Notes under the pieces: generated by a model
What the model saw: only the letters and a program-made list of their open reading frames with translations
Told to the model about the DNA's origin: nothing
The model's database searches: none
Shown: in pieces, positions 31,816-39,984 of the stretch
How the letters are laid out: each line of letters opens with the position of its first letter
Position numbering within the stretch: the first letter of the stretch is position 1
Translations under genes and position numbers: made by a program
From: Bdellovibrio sp. ZAP7
GTDB lineage: Bacteria > Bdellovibrionota > UBA1018 > CAIMNF01
DNA length: 64,000 nucleotides
NCBI GenBank assembly: GCA_945874535.1
Contig: CAMCGZ010000001.1
Coordinates: 174,281 to 238,280, forward strand
Direction: 5' to 3'

Positions 31816-32199
31816 ATGCGTAAGACCGAAGTGGCCAAGCGGCAGAAAATGTTCGAAGCCCAGCGGCTTCTGATTCTCGAAGATGCGACCAGAATCCGTG
31901 AAAACCTGGTTACGAGACCTGAAGATAAAGACGAAGTGGATCAGGCAAACGCCTACATCGAGCAATCCCGGATGATGCAATGGGGCGAGAAGGCCCGGAA
32001 GCAGCTCCGCAACATCGAGCGAGTCCTCGAAAAGATCCAGAAGAACGAGTACGAAATTTGCGACGGTGCTGAATGCGGTGAAGAAATCGAATCAAAGAGG
32101 CTTGCGGCCAACGGTCTCACTTTGTTCTGCATCCAATGTCAGGAAAAGTTGGATTACCAGGATCGCGTGATCCGTGGTGCGCGACACGTCGTGCACTGA
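31816..32199 (+). CDS. DksA/TraR-family zinc-finger protein
   Basis: 127 residues: a basic N-terminus (MRKTEVAKRQKMFEAQRLLILEDA), a helical hairpin of about 70 residues rich in Arg/Lys/Glu, and a C-terminal cysteine cluster (CDGAECGEEI ... FCIQCQEK) forming the TraR/DksA zinc finger. Family members bind in the RNA polymerase secondary channel and tune transcription. The acidic pair normally at the hairpin tip is not obvious, so function may differ from true DksA. GGGG lies upstream of the ATG. Followed by a terminator. Confidence 0.8.
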   Translation: MRKTEVAKRQKMFEAQRLLILEDATRIRENLVTRPEDKDEVDQANAYIEQSRMMQWGEKARKQLRNIERVLEKIQKNEYEICDGAECGEEIESKRLAANGLTLFCIQCQEKLDYQDRVIRGARHVVH

Positions 32200-32220
32200 A
32201 AAAACATGCACTGAAAACGC

Positions 32221-32259
32221 AGAACCCCGGCCTTCATCCATGAGGGCCAGGGTTCTTTT
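32221..32259 (+). terminator. Rho-independent terminator after the first dksA-like gene
   Basis: AGAACCC pairs with GGGTTCT (7 bp) and, after one mismatch, GGCC with GGCC; the loop is about 11 bases and TTTT follows. The remaining stretch to 32473 holds no convincing gene on either strand; frames there lack ribosome binding sites and domain features. Confidence 0.7.
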
Positions 32260-32473
32260 GCACAAGGTACAGCGCTCGAATCCGTTCGAGTGACTGAGGG
32301 CCTCCATCCTGAAGGCCGTTCGTCTCGACACTTCCCGTCCTGGAAAGCGGTTGTGTTCACGTGTCCCTCAAGCGGGACGGCTGGGTTTGGTTGGGGCAGA
32401 TTGGCTTGGCTCATCATGAGCCTGTCTGGATCCATTTAGCGACTCGTCCTTAAGTCTGCCCTTGCCCGGAATC

Positions 32474-32887
32474 TCAAGCGATCCGAAGATGGTTCTTCAG
32501 GCCGCTGCTCTTGGATTTGCGTCCGTCCGCGGAGCGGGTTTCCCGCATCTCTTCTTCTTCCTTGCAGGTCAGGCAGAGAGAGGCGGTGGGTCGCACTTCC
32601 AGTCGGGAGAGTTCGATGTTCTGCTCACAGCATTCGCAGACACCGAAGGTTCCCGATTGAATCTTTTCCAGAGCCGAATCGATCTTTTTTAGTAGCAGGG
32701 CTTCGCGGTTCCGTAGGCGGAGCTTCATTCCTTGTTCGGCCTCGGCAGAGCAAAGATCCACTTCGTCGGACAGCTCCTCGGTCTTCAGGTTGAATTCTTC
32801 GTTCAGCAGTGTGTGGGAGTACAGTAGCGAGGCCTTCTGGTTTTCGAAGAGTTTTTTGAACTTCATGGCTTGCTCGATCTTCATCAT
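32474..32887 (-). CDS. Second DksA/TraR-family zinc-finger protein
   Basis: 137 residues beginning MMKIEQAMKFKKLFENQ, with AGGAG eight bases upstream of ATG 32887; a much longer upstream frame is rejected. A helical hairpin (LNEEFNLKTEELSDEVD, with acidic residues near the tip) leads to a zinc finger FGVCECCEQNIELSRLEVRPTA...CLTCKEEE, close to the classic CxxC...CxxC of DksA. Convergent with the first dksA-like gene. Confidence 0.85.
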   Translation of the reverse strand: MMKIEQAMKFKKLFENQKASLLYSHTLLNEEFNLKTEELSDEVDLCSAEAEQGMKLRLRNREALLLKKIDSALEKIQSGTFGVCECCEQNIELSRLEVRPTASLCLTCKEEEEMRETRSADGRKSKSSGLKNHLRIA

Positions 32888-33215
32888 AAGTCTGACTCCT
32901 TTACTGGTGATTCTTGCGCATCCCTGAGCGTCTTTTTTTCTTTTGGTGGGGCGCCCATCCTGGGTGCCGCACACCCAATAAGATTGCGAGAGGCGTGCCA
33001 GAATGTCCCGTGGGGAGACCAAGGGGCCCCTGTGGCGTAAGTGACTGAAACTAATGATAAAAATCAAAAGAGACCTGGATGCCCCCGGTGGGTCGCTTGC
33101 GTCGGTGTCGAATCGCACCGCCGAATATTTACACCGACGGGGAGGTGTCATCTCCGGGGCGTTCGGGTTCAAATGCTGGAAATTTGGCCTGTTTTAGGGT
33201 ATTTTGGGGTGCTCT
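32888..33215. other. Intergenic region with alternative hairpins
   Basis: 328 bp without a gene. 33100-33107 (GTCGGTGT) pairs perfectly with 33130-33137 (ACACCGAC). The inner part can instead pair CGGTG (33102-33106) with CACCG (33115-33119), and ACACC (33130-33134) with GGTGT (33143-33147). These mutually exclusive folds could act in the leader of the downstream gene. No tRNA or recognised riboswitch was found. Confidence 0.35.
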
Positions 33216-33788
33216 ATGGCCAGAACGAACAAACCCCAGATCACCTTGGATTCCATTTACTTTGTGACGCCCGAGCAGAAGCTGCTCCGCTTTTTGATGA
33301 CGGAACCGACCACGGCCTTCACACCCCGCGTTCTCTCTTCCAAGTTGAAGGGCGTACGAGGCTTGGGAGGGGTCGAGGGAATTACCAAGATCCTGAAATC
33401 ACTCCAGGAGCTCGGCCTGGTGATCTTCTTGAATAACAACCGCGAGGTTTGTCTTCAGAATGACCATCCGGCGATTCAGCTCATGAAAACCTTTTGTGCC
33501 ATCTCCGACCTCGAAGGGCTCAAGCAAATGATCGAGCCCATGTCCTCACGCGGTGTCCTTTTCGGAAGTCGTGCGAGCGGTAAGTCGAGAACCGACAGCA
33601 ATTACAATCTGCTGGTGGTCTCCGAGACTCCGGACGAAATCAAAAAAATCACCTCCCGCCATCCGCTCGGCAAAAAGCTCGAGCCCATGGTGCTCACGCC
33701 CGATGAATTCGCCTCGGTCGAGTCCAAAAACAAGGAATTGTCGAAGAGCCTCGATACCGGAATCACACTTTGGGGCTCGTCTTGGTGA
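33216..33788 (+). CDS. Winged-helix/nucleotidyltransferase-like protein with substituted catalytic aspartates
   Basis: 190 residues. The N-terminal ~100 look like a winged-helix DNA-binding domain (KLLRFLMTEPTTAFTPRVLSS). The C-terminal half resembles a minimal nucleotidyltransferase (MNT) domain: GVLFGSRASGKSRTDSNYNLLVV, KKLEPMVLTPDEFAS. In active MNT proteins the motif is GSx(n)SDxDLLVV with two aspartates; here SNYN replaces SDxD, so catalysis is unlikely. GGGGTG lies just upstream of ATG 33216. It overlaps lspA (GTGA). Function unknown; may be a regulator or a dead antitoxin-like protein. Confidence 0.7.
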   Translation: MARTNKPQITLDSIYFVTPEQKLLRFLMTEPTTAFTPRVLSSKLKGVRGLGGVEGITKILKSLQELGLVIFLNNNREVCLQNDHPAIQLMKTFCAISDLEGLKQMIEPMSSRGVLFGSRASGKSRTDSNYNLLVVSETPDEIKKITSRHPLGKKLEPMVLTPDEFASVESKNKELSKSLDTGITLWGSSW

Positions 33789-34282
33789 AGGCGGCGTTCT
33801 TTTTTGCGAGCATTGTCGTGGTGATCCTCGCGGACCAGTGGACGAAGAGCCTCGTTCTGGCCCGGTTCGCCTATGGTGAATCTCTGGCTTTGGTCCCGGA
33901 TTGGTTCAGCCTGACCTATGTGAGGAATACCGGTGCCGCATTCGGTTTTTTGGCGGATGCCAATCCCAGCTTCCGGGTTCCGTTTTTTCTCGTGGTTCCT
34001 CTGATTGCCATGGTGGTTCTCGGTTTGCTTTATCGTGATCTGCCAAAGACTTCACGCTACCGTGCGATGTCACTCGGACTGGTTTCTGGTGGAGCGCTCG
34101 GCAACCTGATCGATCGTGTCCGTCTCGGATACGTGGTCGACTTTTTGGACTTCCATTGGAGGAGCTCCTGGTATTTCCCGGCCTTTAATGTGGCGGATTC
34201 GGCGATTTGCATCGGAGTCGGGATCCTGCTTCTTTCGACCTTCAAGCAGGAAGGGGGCCAGCGTGCATCCGACGCTTCTTGA
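33785..34282 (+). CDS. lspA: Lipoprotein signal peptidase (signal peptidase II)
   Basis: Inner-membrane aspartyl protease that removes lipoprotein signal peptides. 165 residues with four hydrophobic segments and the conserved motifs DQWTKSL, VRNTGAAFGF, GALGNLIDR and FNVADSAI containing the catalytic aspartates. Start at GTG 33785 overlaps the upstream stop (GTGA) and is preceded by GGGG eight bases earlier. Next to lgt, which acts one step before it. Confidence 0.95.
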   Translation: MKAAFFFASIVVVILADQWTKSLVLARFAYGESLALVPDWFSLTYVRNTGAAFGFLADANPSFRVPFFLVVPLIAMVVLGLLYRDLPKTSRYRAMSLGLVSGGALGNLIDRVRLGYVVDFLDFHWRSSWYFPAFNVADSAICIGVGILLLSTFKQEGGQRASDAS

Positions 34283-35054
34283 GCTCCAGCTCGGGTCCTG
34301 GCGCTTGCCGCTCCACAGTTACGGACTGATGATCGCAATCGGCTTTCTGGTGGCGATATCCGTCGTGAAGAAGCTTTCCGTGCGCAACTCGATGGACCCC
34401 GAGCAGATTGCCGATTTGTCGTTTTGGCTGCTCATGACGGGATTCCTCGGGGCCAGAATCCTGTTCATCATCACCCGGATCGATTTTTTCCTCGCCAATC
34501 CGATGGAGATGTTCAAGGTGTGGGAGGGCGGATTGGTCTTCTTCGGCGGATTGATCACGGCTACCGCGTATGCGTTCTGGTATTTCAGAAAGCATCGGCT
34601 GAACGTCTGGAAGATGATCGACGTGCTGTCTCCCGGGGTGGTCGTGGCTCACGCATTCGGAAGGATCGGCTGTCTTGCGGCGGGATGTTGTTACGGGCGG
34701 CCCACGGGACAACCTTGGGGCATCCGTCTTGAGTCTGAACTGGTGGAGGCCTCGTTGCGTGGGATCCCTCTTCATCCGACCCAGTTATACGAATCATCTG
34801 CACTATTCATTCTTTTTGCAGGATTGATGTATGTTTCAAAGAAAAAGCGGTTTGATGGTCAGGTGGGTCTGACTTATTTCATGCTGTATCCGATCATCCG
34901 GAGCATCATCGAGATATTCCGTGGTGACACGGTCCGCGGTTTCGTCATCGACGGGATTCTCTCTACCAGCCAGTTCATCTCGATTCTCGTGTTTGGGGCG
35001 GCCTGGGTAATGCTCAGTTTGAGAATGAGACAGTCCGATGCGCGTCGTTCTTAG
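34263..35054 (+). CDS. lgt: Prolipoprotein diacylglyceryl transferase
   Basis: Transfers diacylglycerol from phosphatidylglycerol to the lipobox cysteine. 263 residues: LHSYGLMIAIGFLVA with the essential histidine, WEGGLVFFGGL, and a variant signature GRIGCLAAGCCYGRPTG in place of the enterobacterial GRIGNF form, as seen in other delta-group sequences, from memory. GTG 34263 lies inside the lspA 3' end (20-base overlap) with AGGAAGGGGG upstream; the larger upstream extension is rejected. It overlaps the next gene by 17 bases. Confidence 0.93.
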   Translation: MHPTLLELQLGSWRLPLHSYGLMIAIGFLVAISVVKKLSVRNSMDPEQIADLSFWLLMTGFLGARILFIITRIDFFLANPMEMFKVWEGGLVFFGGLITATAYAFWYFRKHRLNVWKMIDVLSPGVVVAHAFGRIGCLAAGCCYGRPTGQPWGIRLESELVEASLRGIPLHPTQLYESSALFILFAGLMYVSKKKRFDGQVGLTYFMLYPIIRSIIEIFRGDTVRGFVIDGILSTSQFISILVFGAAWVMLSLRMRQSDARRS

Positions 35055-35853
35055 TCTGCTCGGGCTGATTTTGTTTCTTCTACCACAGCAAGCCCGGGCC
35101 ATGCCTTCCCGGGTGGTGACGCTGTCTCCACTCCTTTCGGAATGGGTCGGAGAGCTGCTCGGGTGCGAGTCGGCTTTGAAAGTGATTGCGGGAGTCAGTG
35201 AGTATTCCGACTTCCCCGCTTGCCTCGCGGGGAAGCCGAGTGTCGGCCCGTATCACCGGGTGTCGATCGAGAAGATCGTCTCACTCCGGCCGGATCTGGT
35301 GCTGGCGTCGGATGAGTACAATCGCGATGCGATCGGACGATTGCGGGGGCTCGGTATTCGAGTCGAGGTCTTACCGAAAGAGCGATTCCACACCATGCCC
35401 ACCTGGATTGAAAAATTGGGAGCTCTCCTCGGGGCGGATCAAGAGGCCAGACGTCAAAGTGCGATTTGGTCGGGCCAATTGAAGGAGTTTTCGGTCCGGC
35501 AGAAACGTCACCGGACGGTTTTCATCGAGGTCCAGCACGATCCGCTCATGACCGTGGGTGGAGGCAACTTTTTGGATGAGGCGTTCGGCGCGGTGGGACT
35601 TTTGAATGTTTTCCGCGATCATCAGGAAGGATACCCGAGAGTATCGCGTGAAGCGGTATTGAAGGCCGATCCCGAGGAGATCCATATTCTCGACCTAAGG
35701 GGGCGTGAGCGCGAGTTTGAGGACTCCCGTAAGTCTTGGGCGCGATTTCCGGAGCTGAAGGCGGTCCGGGCGGGTCGGATTCTCCGGTTGCGAGGAGAGG
35801 ATTTTGCCAGATGCACCCCCAGGCTCTTGCGCGCACTGAAAGGGCTCGGTTGA
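35038..35853 (+). CDS. btuF: Periplasmic substrate-binding protein of cobalamin/Fe-siderophore type
   Basis: 271 residues with a signal peptide (VVLSLLGLILFLLPQQARA), then the cluster A-1/class III binding protein pattern: RVVTLSPLLSEWVGELLG, a GVSEYSDFPACLAGKPSVG segment resembling BtuF, and VSIEKIVSLRPDLVLAS. It binds vitamin B12 or an iron chelate in the periplasm and delivers it to the permease encoded four bases downstream. Overlaps lgt. Confidence 0.82.
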   Translation: MRVVLSLLGLILFLLPQQARAMPSRVVTLSPLLSEWVGELLGCESALKVIAGVSEYSDFPACLAGKPSVGPYHRVSIEKIVSLRPDLVLASDEYNRDAIGRLRGLGIRVEVLPKERFHTMPTWIEKLGALLGADQEARRQSAIWSGQLKEFSVRQKRHRTVFIEVQHDPLMTVGGGNFLDEAFGAVGLLNVFRDHQEGYPRVSREAVLKADPEEIHILDLRGREREFEDSRKSWARFPELKAVRAGRILRLRGEDFARCTPRLLRALKGLG

Positions 35854-35856
35854 TCC

Positions 35857-36810
35857 ATGTCCGGTCGGATGGTTCGGGTTTACGTTTGGGTGACGGTCGC
35901 TTGGATTTCAGGGATCCTGATTTCTTTGTTTTATGGTCTGGACCCGGATCAGGCCCGTTTGATTCTGACCGAGTTACGCTTTCCGCGGCTTATCCTCGCT
36001 CTTTCGGTTGGAGGAGCGCTTGCCATTTCGGGTTTGGTGCTCCAGACCGTGCTCGGAAATCCGCTCGCTGAGCCCTACACCCTGGGCGTGGCATCCGGTG
36101 CTGCCCTGGGCGCTGCTTTGGGCTCTTCTTGGGACAATGCGGGCGCGACACTCTCGCTCGAATCGGGGGCGACCCTGGGGGCGGGAGTTGTGATCGCTCT
36201 CCTGATCGGAGGGTTTCGCAATCGGGCCCGGAGCGGGGATGCGATGATTCTTGCCGGGGTGATGTTGAGCCTGTTGCTTGCAGGATTTCTGTCCCTTTGG
36301 ATGGGGCTGGCCGATGCATCGGGTGTCAGGTCTTTGCAATTCTGGCTTTTGGGGGATCTCGGTCGGGCGACCTACAGGACTTCGATTCCTGTCTTAATGC
36401 TTGGCCTGGCGAGTGTCTTTTATTTCATGCATGCATCAAAAAAGCTCGATGCCTTTCTGTTCGGTGAGGGCGAGGTCGAGGGGTTTGGTGTGTCGCTCGA
36501 AAAATCCCGTCGAGTATTCATTCTCTGGATTTCCGTGCTGGTTGGATTTTGTGTCAGCTCCGCGGGCATGATCGGATTTGTCGGACTCGCGGTGCCACAT
36601 GTCCTGAGGCGCTTTTCCGGAACCTCGCTCCACCGTCATCTGATTCCCCTGTGTTGGATCTGCGGGGGCGCTGTTTTGTCGGCTGGAGACTCGATCGCCC
36701 GCGGAGTGGTCAGGCCTAAAGAGCTTCCGGTGGGAGCGGTCATGGTCGTCATCGGAGTTCCTGCATTTTTTTGGATTCATTCCCGAATGCGGGGGCGGGT
36801 CGAGTCATGA
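35857..36810 (+). CDS. btuC: ABC transporter permease, BtuC/FecCD family
   Basis: 317 residues with about nine to ten membrane helices. Motifs: LRFPRLILALSVGGALAISGLVLQTVLGNPLAEPYTLGVASGAALGA near the N-terminus and MIGFVGLAVPHVLRR with ARGVVRPKELPVGAVMVVIGVP near the end, both family hallmarks. Works with the binding protein and ATPase either side, overlapping btuD by ATGA. Confidence 0.92.
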   Translation: MSGRMVRVYVWVTVAWISGILISLFYGLDPDQARLILTELRFPRLILALSVGGALAISGLVLQTVLGNPLAEPYTLGVASGAALGAALGSSWDNAGATLSLESGATLGAGVVIALLIGGFRNRARSGDAMILAGVMLSLLLAGFLSLWMGLADASGVRSLQFWLLGDLGRATYRTSIPVLMLGLASVFYFMHASKKLDAFLFGEGEVEGFGVSLEKSRRVFILWISVLVGFCVSSAGMIGFVGLAVPHVLRRFSGTSLHRHLIPLCWICGGAVLSAGDSIARGVVRPKELPVGAVMVVIGVPAFFWIHSRMRGRVES

Positions 36811-37541
36811 TTTTTCTGGATGATGTGACGGTCTCAACAGGAAAACGCACCTTGGTTTCGAATGTCGGGTTCCGGGTACAGGGGGGTGTGGTCCTCGGGG
36901 TTTATGGTCCGAACGGAGCCGGTAAGAGCACACTGCTCCGGGCGGTGGCCGGGGTCCTGCCGCATCCCCACTCCGGAATCATCGAGATCGATGGCGTGAT
37001 GATTTCTCCGCGACTCGATCCGGCTGAGCGATGTCGGAAGGTCTTGCGACTCGGAAGCGATTTTCAATCGTCTTTTGGTGTGCGGGTAAGTGAATTGTTC
37101 GAGCTCGCCACCCGATCGGGCGGTCGAGGCGATCTCGTTCCGGAGGTCTTGAATCGCTTGGAGTTGAGGGGGTTTCTTGCAAGAGATTTCGGATCACTGA
37201 GCGACGGGCAGAAACAATGGGTGATGTTCGGTCGTGCCCTGATCCAGAATCCGCGTGTCTTGGTTCTGGATGAGACATTTTCGAAACTCGACCTCGACAG
37301 ATTGGCGACGGCCAAAGATCTGATCCGCCAACGGGTCTCCGCAGGTGGCGTGGTGATCGTCGCATCACACGACTTGAACCGCCTGGCCCGTTGGAGCGAC
37401 CGGCTTTTGTTCCTGGCGTCCGGAAGAAAGATCGCCGACGGACCGGTGGACGAGGTGTTCAACTCCGAGAATCTGAAGAAAATGTATCCCGACTCCAAGC
37501 TCGAGTTGGATCCGCAAGCGCCTCTTTCGGTTCGCTACTAA
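36807..37541 (+). CDS. btuD: ABC transporter ATP-binding protein
   Basis: From ATG 36807 it has 244 residues: Walker A YGPNGAGKST, signature LSDGQKQWVMFGRAL (Asp in place of the third-position Gly of LSGGQ), Walker B VLVLDETF and the switch histidine in IVASHDLN. It powers the BtuC-type permease. The upstream extension to 36771 lies inside btuC and is rejected. Its stop overlaps the stop of the convergent gene by four bases. Confidence 0.9.
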   Translation: MIFLDDVTVSTGKRTLVSNVGFRVQGGVVLGVYGPNGAGKSTLLRAVAGVLPHPHSGIIEIDGVMISPRLDPAERCRKVLRLGSDFQSSFGVRVSELFELATRSGGRGDLVPEVLNRLELRGFLARDFGSLSDGQKQWVMFGRALIQNPRVLVLDETFSKLDLDRLATAKDLIRQRVSAGGVVIVASHDLNRLARWSDRLLFLASGRKIADGPVDEVFNSENLKKMYPDSKLELDPQAPLSVRY

Positions 37542-38374
37542 TAGAATACGGTGAGGGCTCCCGAGTGGGCCACGTCCCCGCCGGCCGTGTGAGTGGTTTG
37601 TGCCCGGCTCATGGCATATTCGATATTGAGCTTGGGTGCGATCCAGCCGAGCCCGAACCCGTAACCGGACCCCCGGGTTCCCAGGTGGGCGATTTCGCCA
37701 TCCTGGAATTTTCCAGCACGAAAATAGAAGTCATCTAGCATGCCGAGCTCCATACCGGCACTGTAGCCCGCCTTTTTGCCCAGATCATAAGAAGGAGAAT
37801 AGAGAGGATCGACGAAGAACTCGATCTTCTTGGCCGGGATGAACTTGAAGGCCAAGTAGGCGGTGCGATAGAGACCTCTCGAAATCCGCGCGCGGTCCTC
37901 GATCAGGTTGTCTACAATCAAGGATGTGTACATCCAGGGGAGTGCAACGAATGAGGTCGAGAAGTTCAATTCGGAAAGCGGACGCTCCCCGTTCCTTCCC
38001 AACAGCATTTTCGAGCCGAGGCCCACCCCCAGGCGCTCGATCACCTGCTTGCTGGCCCCCACGTTCACAACCGCATCCCGCTCCCTGACCGTGTACCCCA
38101 GGCCGGCCTGAAAGAGCTCGGTGCGGGAGTCGAGAACAGACACGTTGTAATTTCTTCCGCCTTCGAACTTCACGTATCCGGCGTAGAGGCTGTAAATGGG
38201 TGTGAAGGAGGCGTGAGACGGGTTCAGGTAGATGGCGTCATTGAGCAGGGGGGCAGCCCGACCTGCGCCGCCGAGGCCGAGCGTTCTCGGACTCTGGTAT
38301 TCGACCGCAGCGGCCATTTCAGGGGCGATCAGCGGCACCACACTTGCCAAGAGCGTCAAAAACAGGATTTTCAT
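37538..38374 (-). CDS. Outer-membrane beta-barrel-like protein
   Basis: 278 residues, signal peptide (MKILFLTLLASVVPLIAPEMAAA), then SPRTLGLGGAGRAAPLLNDAIYLNPSHAS, a start also seen in PorV/UPF0164/TraF-like barrel proteins, and alternating hydrophobic strands ending in a C-terminal aromatic (TVFY) typical of barrel insertion. Function unknown; may be a porin-like or assembly protein. Divergent from galU with 39 bp between starts. Confidence 0.7.
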   Translation of the reverse strand: MKILFLTLLASVVPLIAPEMAAAVEYQSPRTLGLGGAGRAAPLLNDAIYLNPSHASFTPIYSLYAGYVKFEGGRNYNVSVLDSRTELFQAGLGYTVRERDAVVNVGASKQVIERLGVGLGSKMLLGRNGERPLSELNFSTSFVALPWMYTSLIVDNLIEDRARISRGLYRTAYLAFKFIPAKKIEFFVDPLYSPSYDLGKKAGYSAGMELGMLDDFYFRAGKFQDGEIAHLGTRGSGYGFGLGWIAPKLNIEYAMSRAQTTHTAGGDVAHSGALTVFY

Positions 38375-38413
38375 TCAATATTCGGGGTATCGCGGATAGA
38401 ATGACAAGGCAAT

Positions 38414-39286
38414 ATGAAAGCCAAAGTCAGCAAAGCTGTCATTCCTGTCGCCGGTCTCGGAACCCGCTTTCTGCCCGTGACCAAGGCCGTCGCGAAGGAG
38501 ATGATTCCGATCATCGACAAACCCATGATCCACTACATTGTCGAGGAAGCCGTAGCGAGCGGCATCGAGGACATCGTACTGGTGACTTCCCGCCATAAAA
38601 ACGAGATCCAGCGCTACTTTGACTACAATGCGGAGCTCGAGGATCGCCTGGTGAAGTCTGGCAAGGCCGAACTCGCCTCGGAGCTGAAAACCATTGCCGA
38701 AAGCTGCAATATCATTTGCGTCTATCAAAAAGATCCCGCCGGTCTGGGACATGCAGTGGGTTGCGCGCGTCCCGTGATCGGTGACCAACCTTTCGCAGTT
38801 TTACTCGGTGACGATCTCATCGATGCCCCCGTTCCTTGCACCCGCCAGTTGATCAATGTCTTCGAGCACCGTGGAACGAGTGTGGTGGGCGTGATGGAGG
38901 TTCCGGCGACTGAAGTATCCAAGTACGGCATTGTCGGCGGGGTTCCCATCGATGATCGTACGCTTAAAATCGATCGCATGGTCGAGAAGCCGAAGCCCGA
39001 GGATGCCCCGTCCCGATTCGCCATTCCGGGGCGCTATGTGGTCGATCCGGCCATCTTCCGCCACATTTCAGAAACCCGCCCGGGCAAAGGCGGAGAAATC
39101 CAGTTCACTGACGCCTTAGCGGCTCTTGCCAGAAACGAGGGGCTCCTATCTTACCGGTTTGACGGAGATCGCTACGATACCGGAGATCGGCTGGGATACC
39201 TCGAGGCAACACTTGTTTTCGGACTCCGGAGGCCGGAACTCCGCGATGGACTCGTTCGCCTGATGAGAGCGCACCTTCCTTCATGA
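38414..39286 (+). CDS. galU: UTP-glucose-1-phosphate uridylyltransferase
   Basis: Makes UDP-glucose from UTP and glucose-1-phosphate, feeding LPS and exopolysaccharide synthesis. 290 residues: VIPVAGLGTRFLPVTKAVAKEMIPIIDKP (uridylyl-binding), QKDPAGLGHAVGCARP, LLGDDLID and YRFDGDRYDTGDRLGYLEA. TAGAAT (38397-38402) could be a -10; AAGG lies upstream of the ATG. Overlaps the next gene by ATGA. Confidence 0.95.
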   Translation: MKAKVSKAVIPVAGLGTRFLPVTKAVAKEMIPIIDKPMIHYIVEEAVASGIEDIVLVTSRHKNEIQRYFDYNAELEDRLVKSGKAELASELKTIAESCNIICVYQKDPAGLGHAVGCARPVIGDQPFAVLLGDDLIDAPVPCTRQLINVFEHRGTSVVGVMEVPATEVSKYGIVGGVPIDDRTLKIDRMVEKPKPEDAPSRFAIPGRYVVDPAIFRHISETRPGKGGEIQFTDALAALARNEGLLSYRFDGDRYDTGDRLGYLEATLVFGLRRPELRDGLVRLMRAHLPS

Positions 39287-39984
39287 AAAAACTTCTCGGA
39301 ATCCTGCTACTCGGCTTTTTTTCGGTATCGGATGCAAGCGCTTACACCCCCCCGCCTTCCTTTATTCTCGCCCGTTCGATCAAAGACCGTAAGGGCCTTC
39401 GCTCCATCGAGTGGACCGCGCGCATCACCGACACAAAAAGCCAGGTGACCTTCAAAGAACAGCTGAGGATTGAATACCCTTCCGGGCGCTTGTTTACTTC
39501 ATATTCCGGGCCATCGGATGAGCCCTGGGGGTCTCACGAGGCAGACCCTTCTACGCTATCGCGTTTGGGCCGCTTTTGGATCACGGTGGGACTCGATCCA
39601 AATGGAGCGAGAGTCAAATCAGCGCTTTCTGAGCTCGGGGTTCTGCCCGAGGAGTCTTCGGAATCGAAATTGACCAAAGTCGGAAAATCCATCGCATGGA
39701 CCTGGGGAGAGCAGGCGAGGATCCTTTTCGGCAAAGACAGTTTTTTACCGGTCGGGTATTCCAGCCGCCCCGATACGGGCTCGGAATCGATTCTGGTGGA
39801 AAGCTTCATGCTAGCCGGGAATCAACTCCAGGTTCCGAAAGGGGTTCAGGTCACTGCCGGATCGGCTTCCTACCGTTTCGAGGTCCGTTCGGTGAAGGTC
39901 GATGTCCCGAACAAGTCGGCTCCATTCAGTCAGGGAAAAACGGACAATGCTTGGGTAAAGGGATGGGTCACCCTTGTTCGTTAA
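39283..39984 (+). CDS. Secreted protein of unknown function
   Basis: 233 residues with a signal peptide (KKLLGILLLGFFSVSDASA). The remainder has alternating strand-like segments (for example FKEQLRIEYPSGRLF) suggestive of an LolA/outer-membrane lipoprotein sorting-like beta fold, but no clear motif. It is coupled to galU (ATGA) and overlaps priA by 11 bases, so it is likely co-expressed. No function assigned. Confidence 0.7.
   Translation: MKKLLGILLLGFFSVSDASAYTPPPSFILARSIKDRKGLRSIEWTARITDTKSQVTFKEQLRIEYPSGRLFTSYSGPSDEPWGSHEADPSTLSRLGRFWITVGLDPNGARVKSALSELGVLPEESSESKLTKVGKSIAWTWGEQARILFGKDSFLPVGYSSRPDTGSESILVESFMLAGNQLQVPKGVQVTAGSASYRFEVRSVKVDVPNKSAPFSQGKTDNAWVKGWVTLVR

Noticed and set aside
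32260..32473. Minus-strand frames with CxxC between the dksA-like genes
   Set aside because: No ribosome binding site and they overlap the terminator; treated as intergenic.
33095..33125. Possible tRNA T-arm (TCGAATC within CGGTG/CACCG)
   Set aside because: Loop is eight bases and there is no acceptor stem or anticodon arm.
32888..33172. N-terminal extension of the second DksA-like gene
   Set aside because: The strong AGGAG before ATG 32887 and normal family length favour the shorter form.
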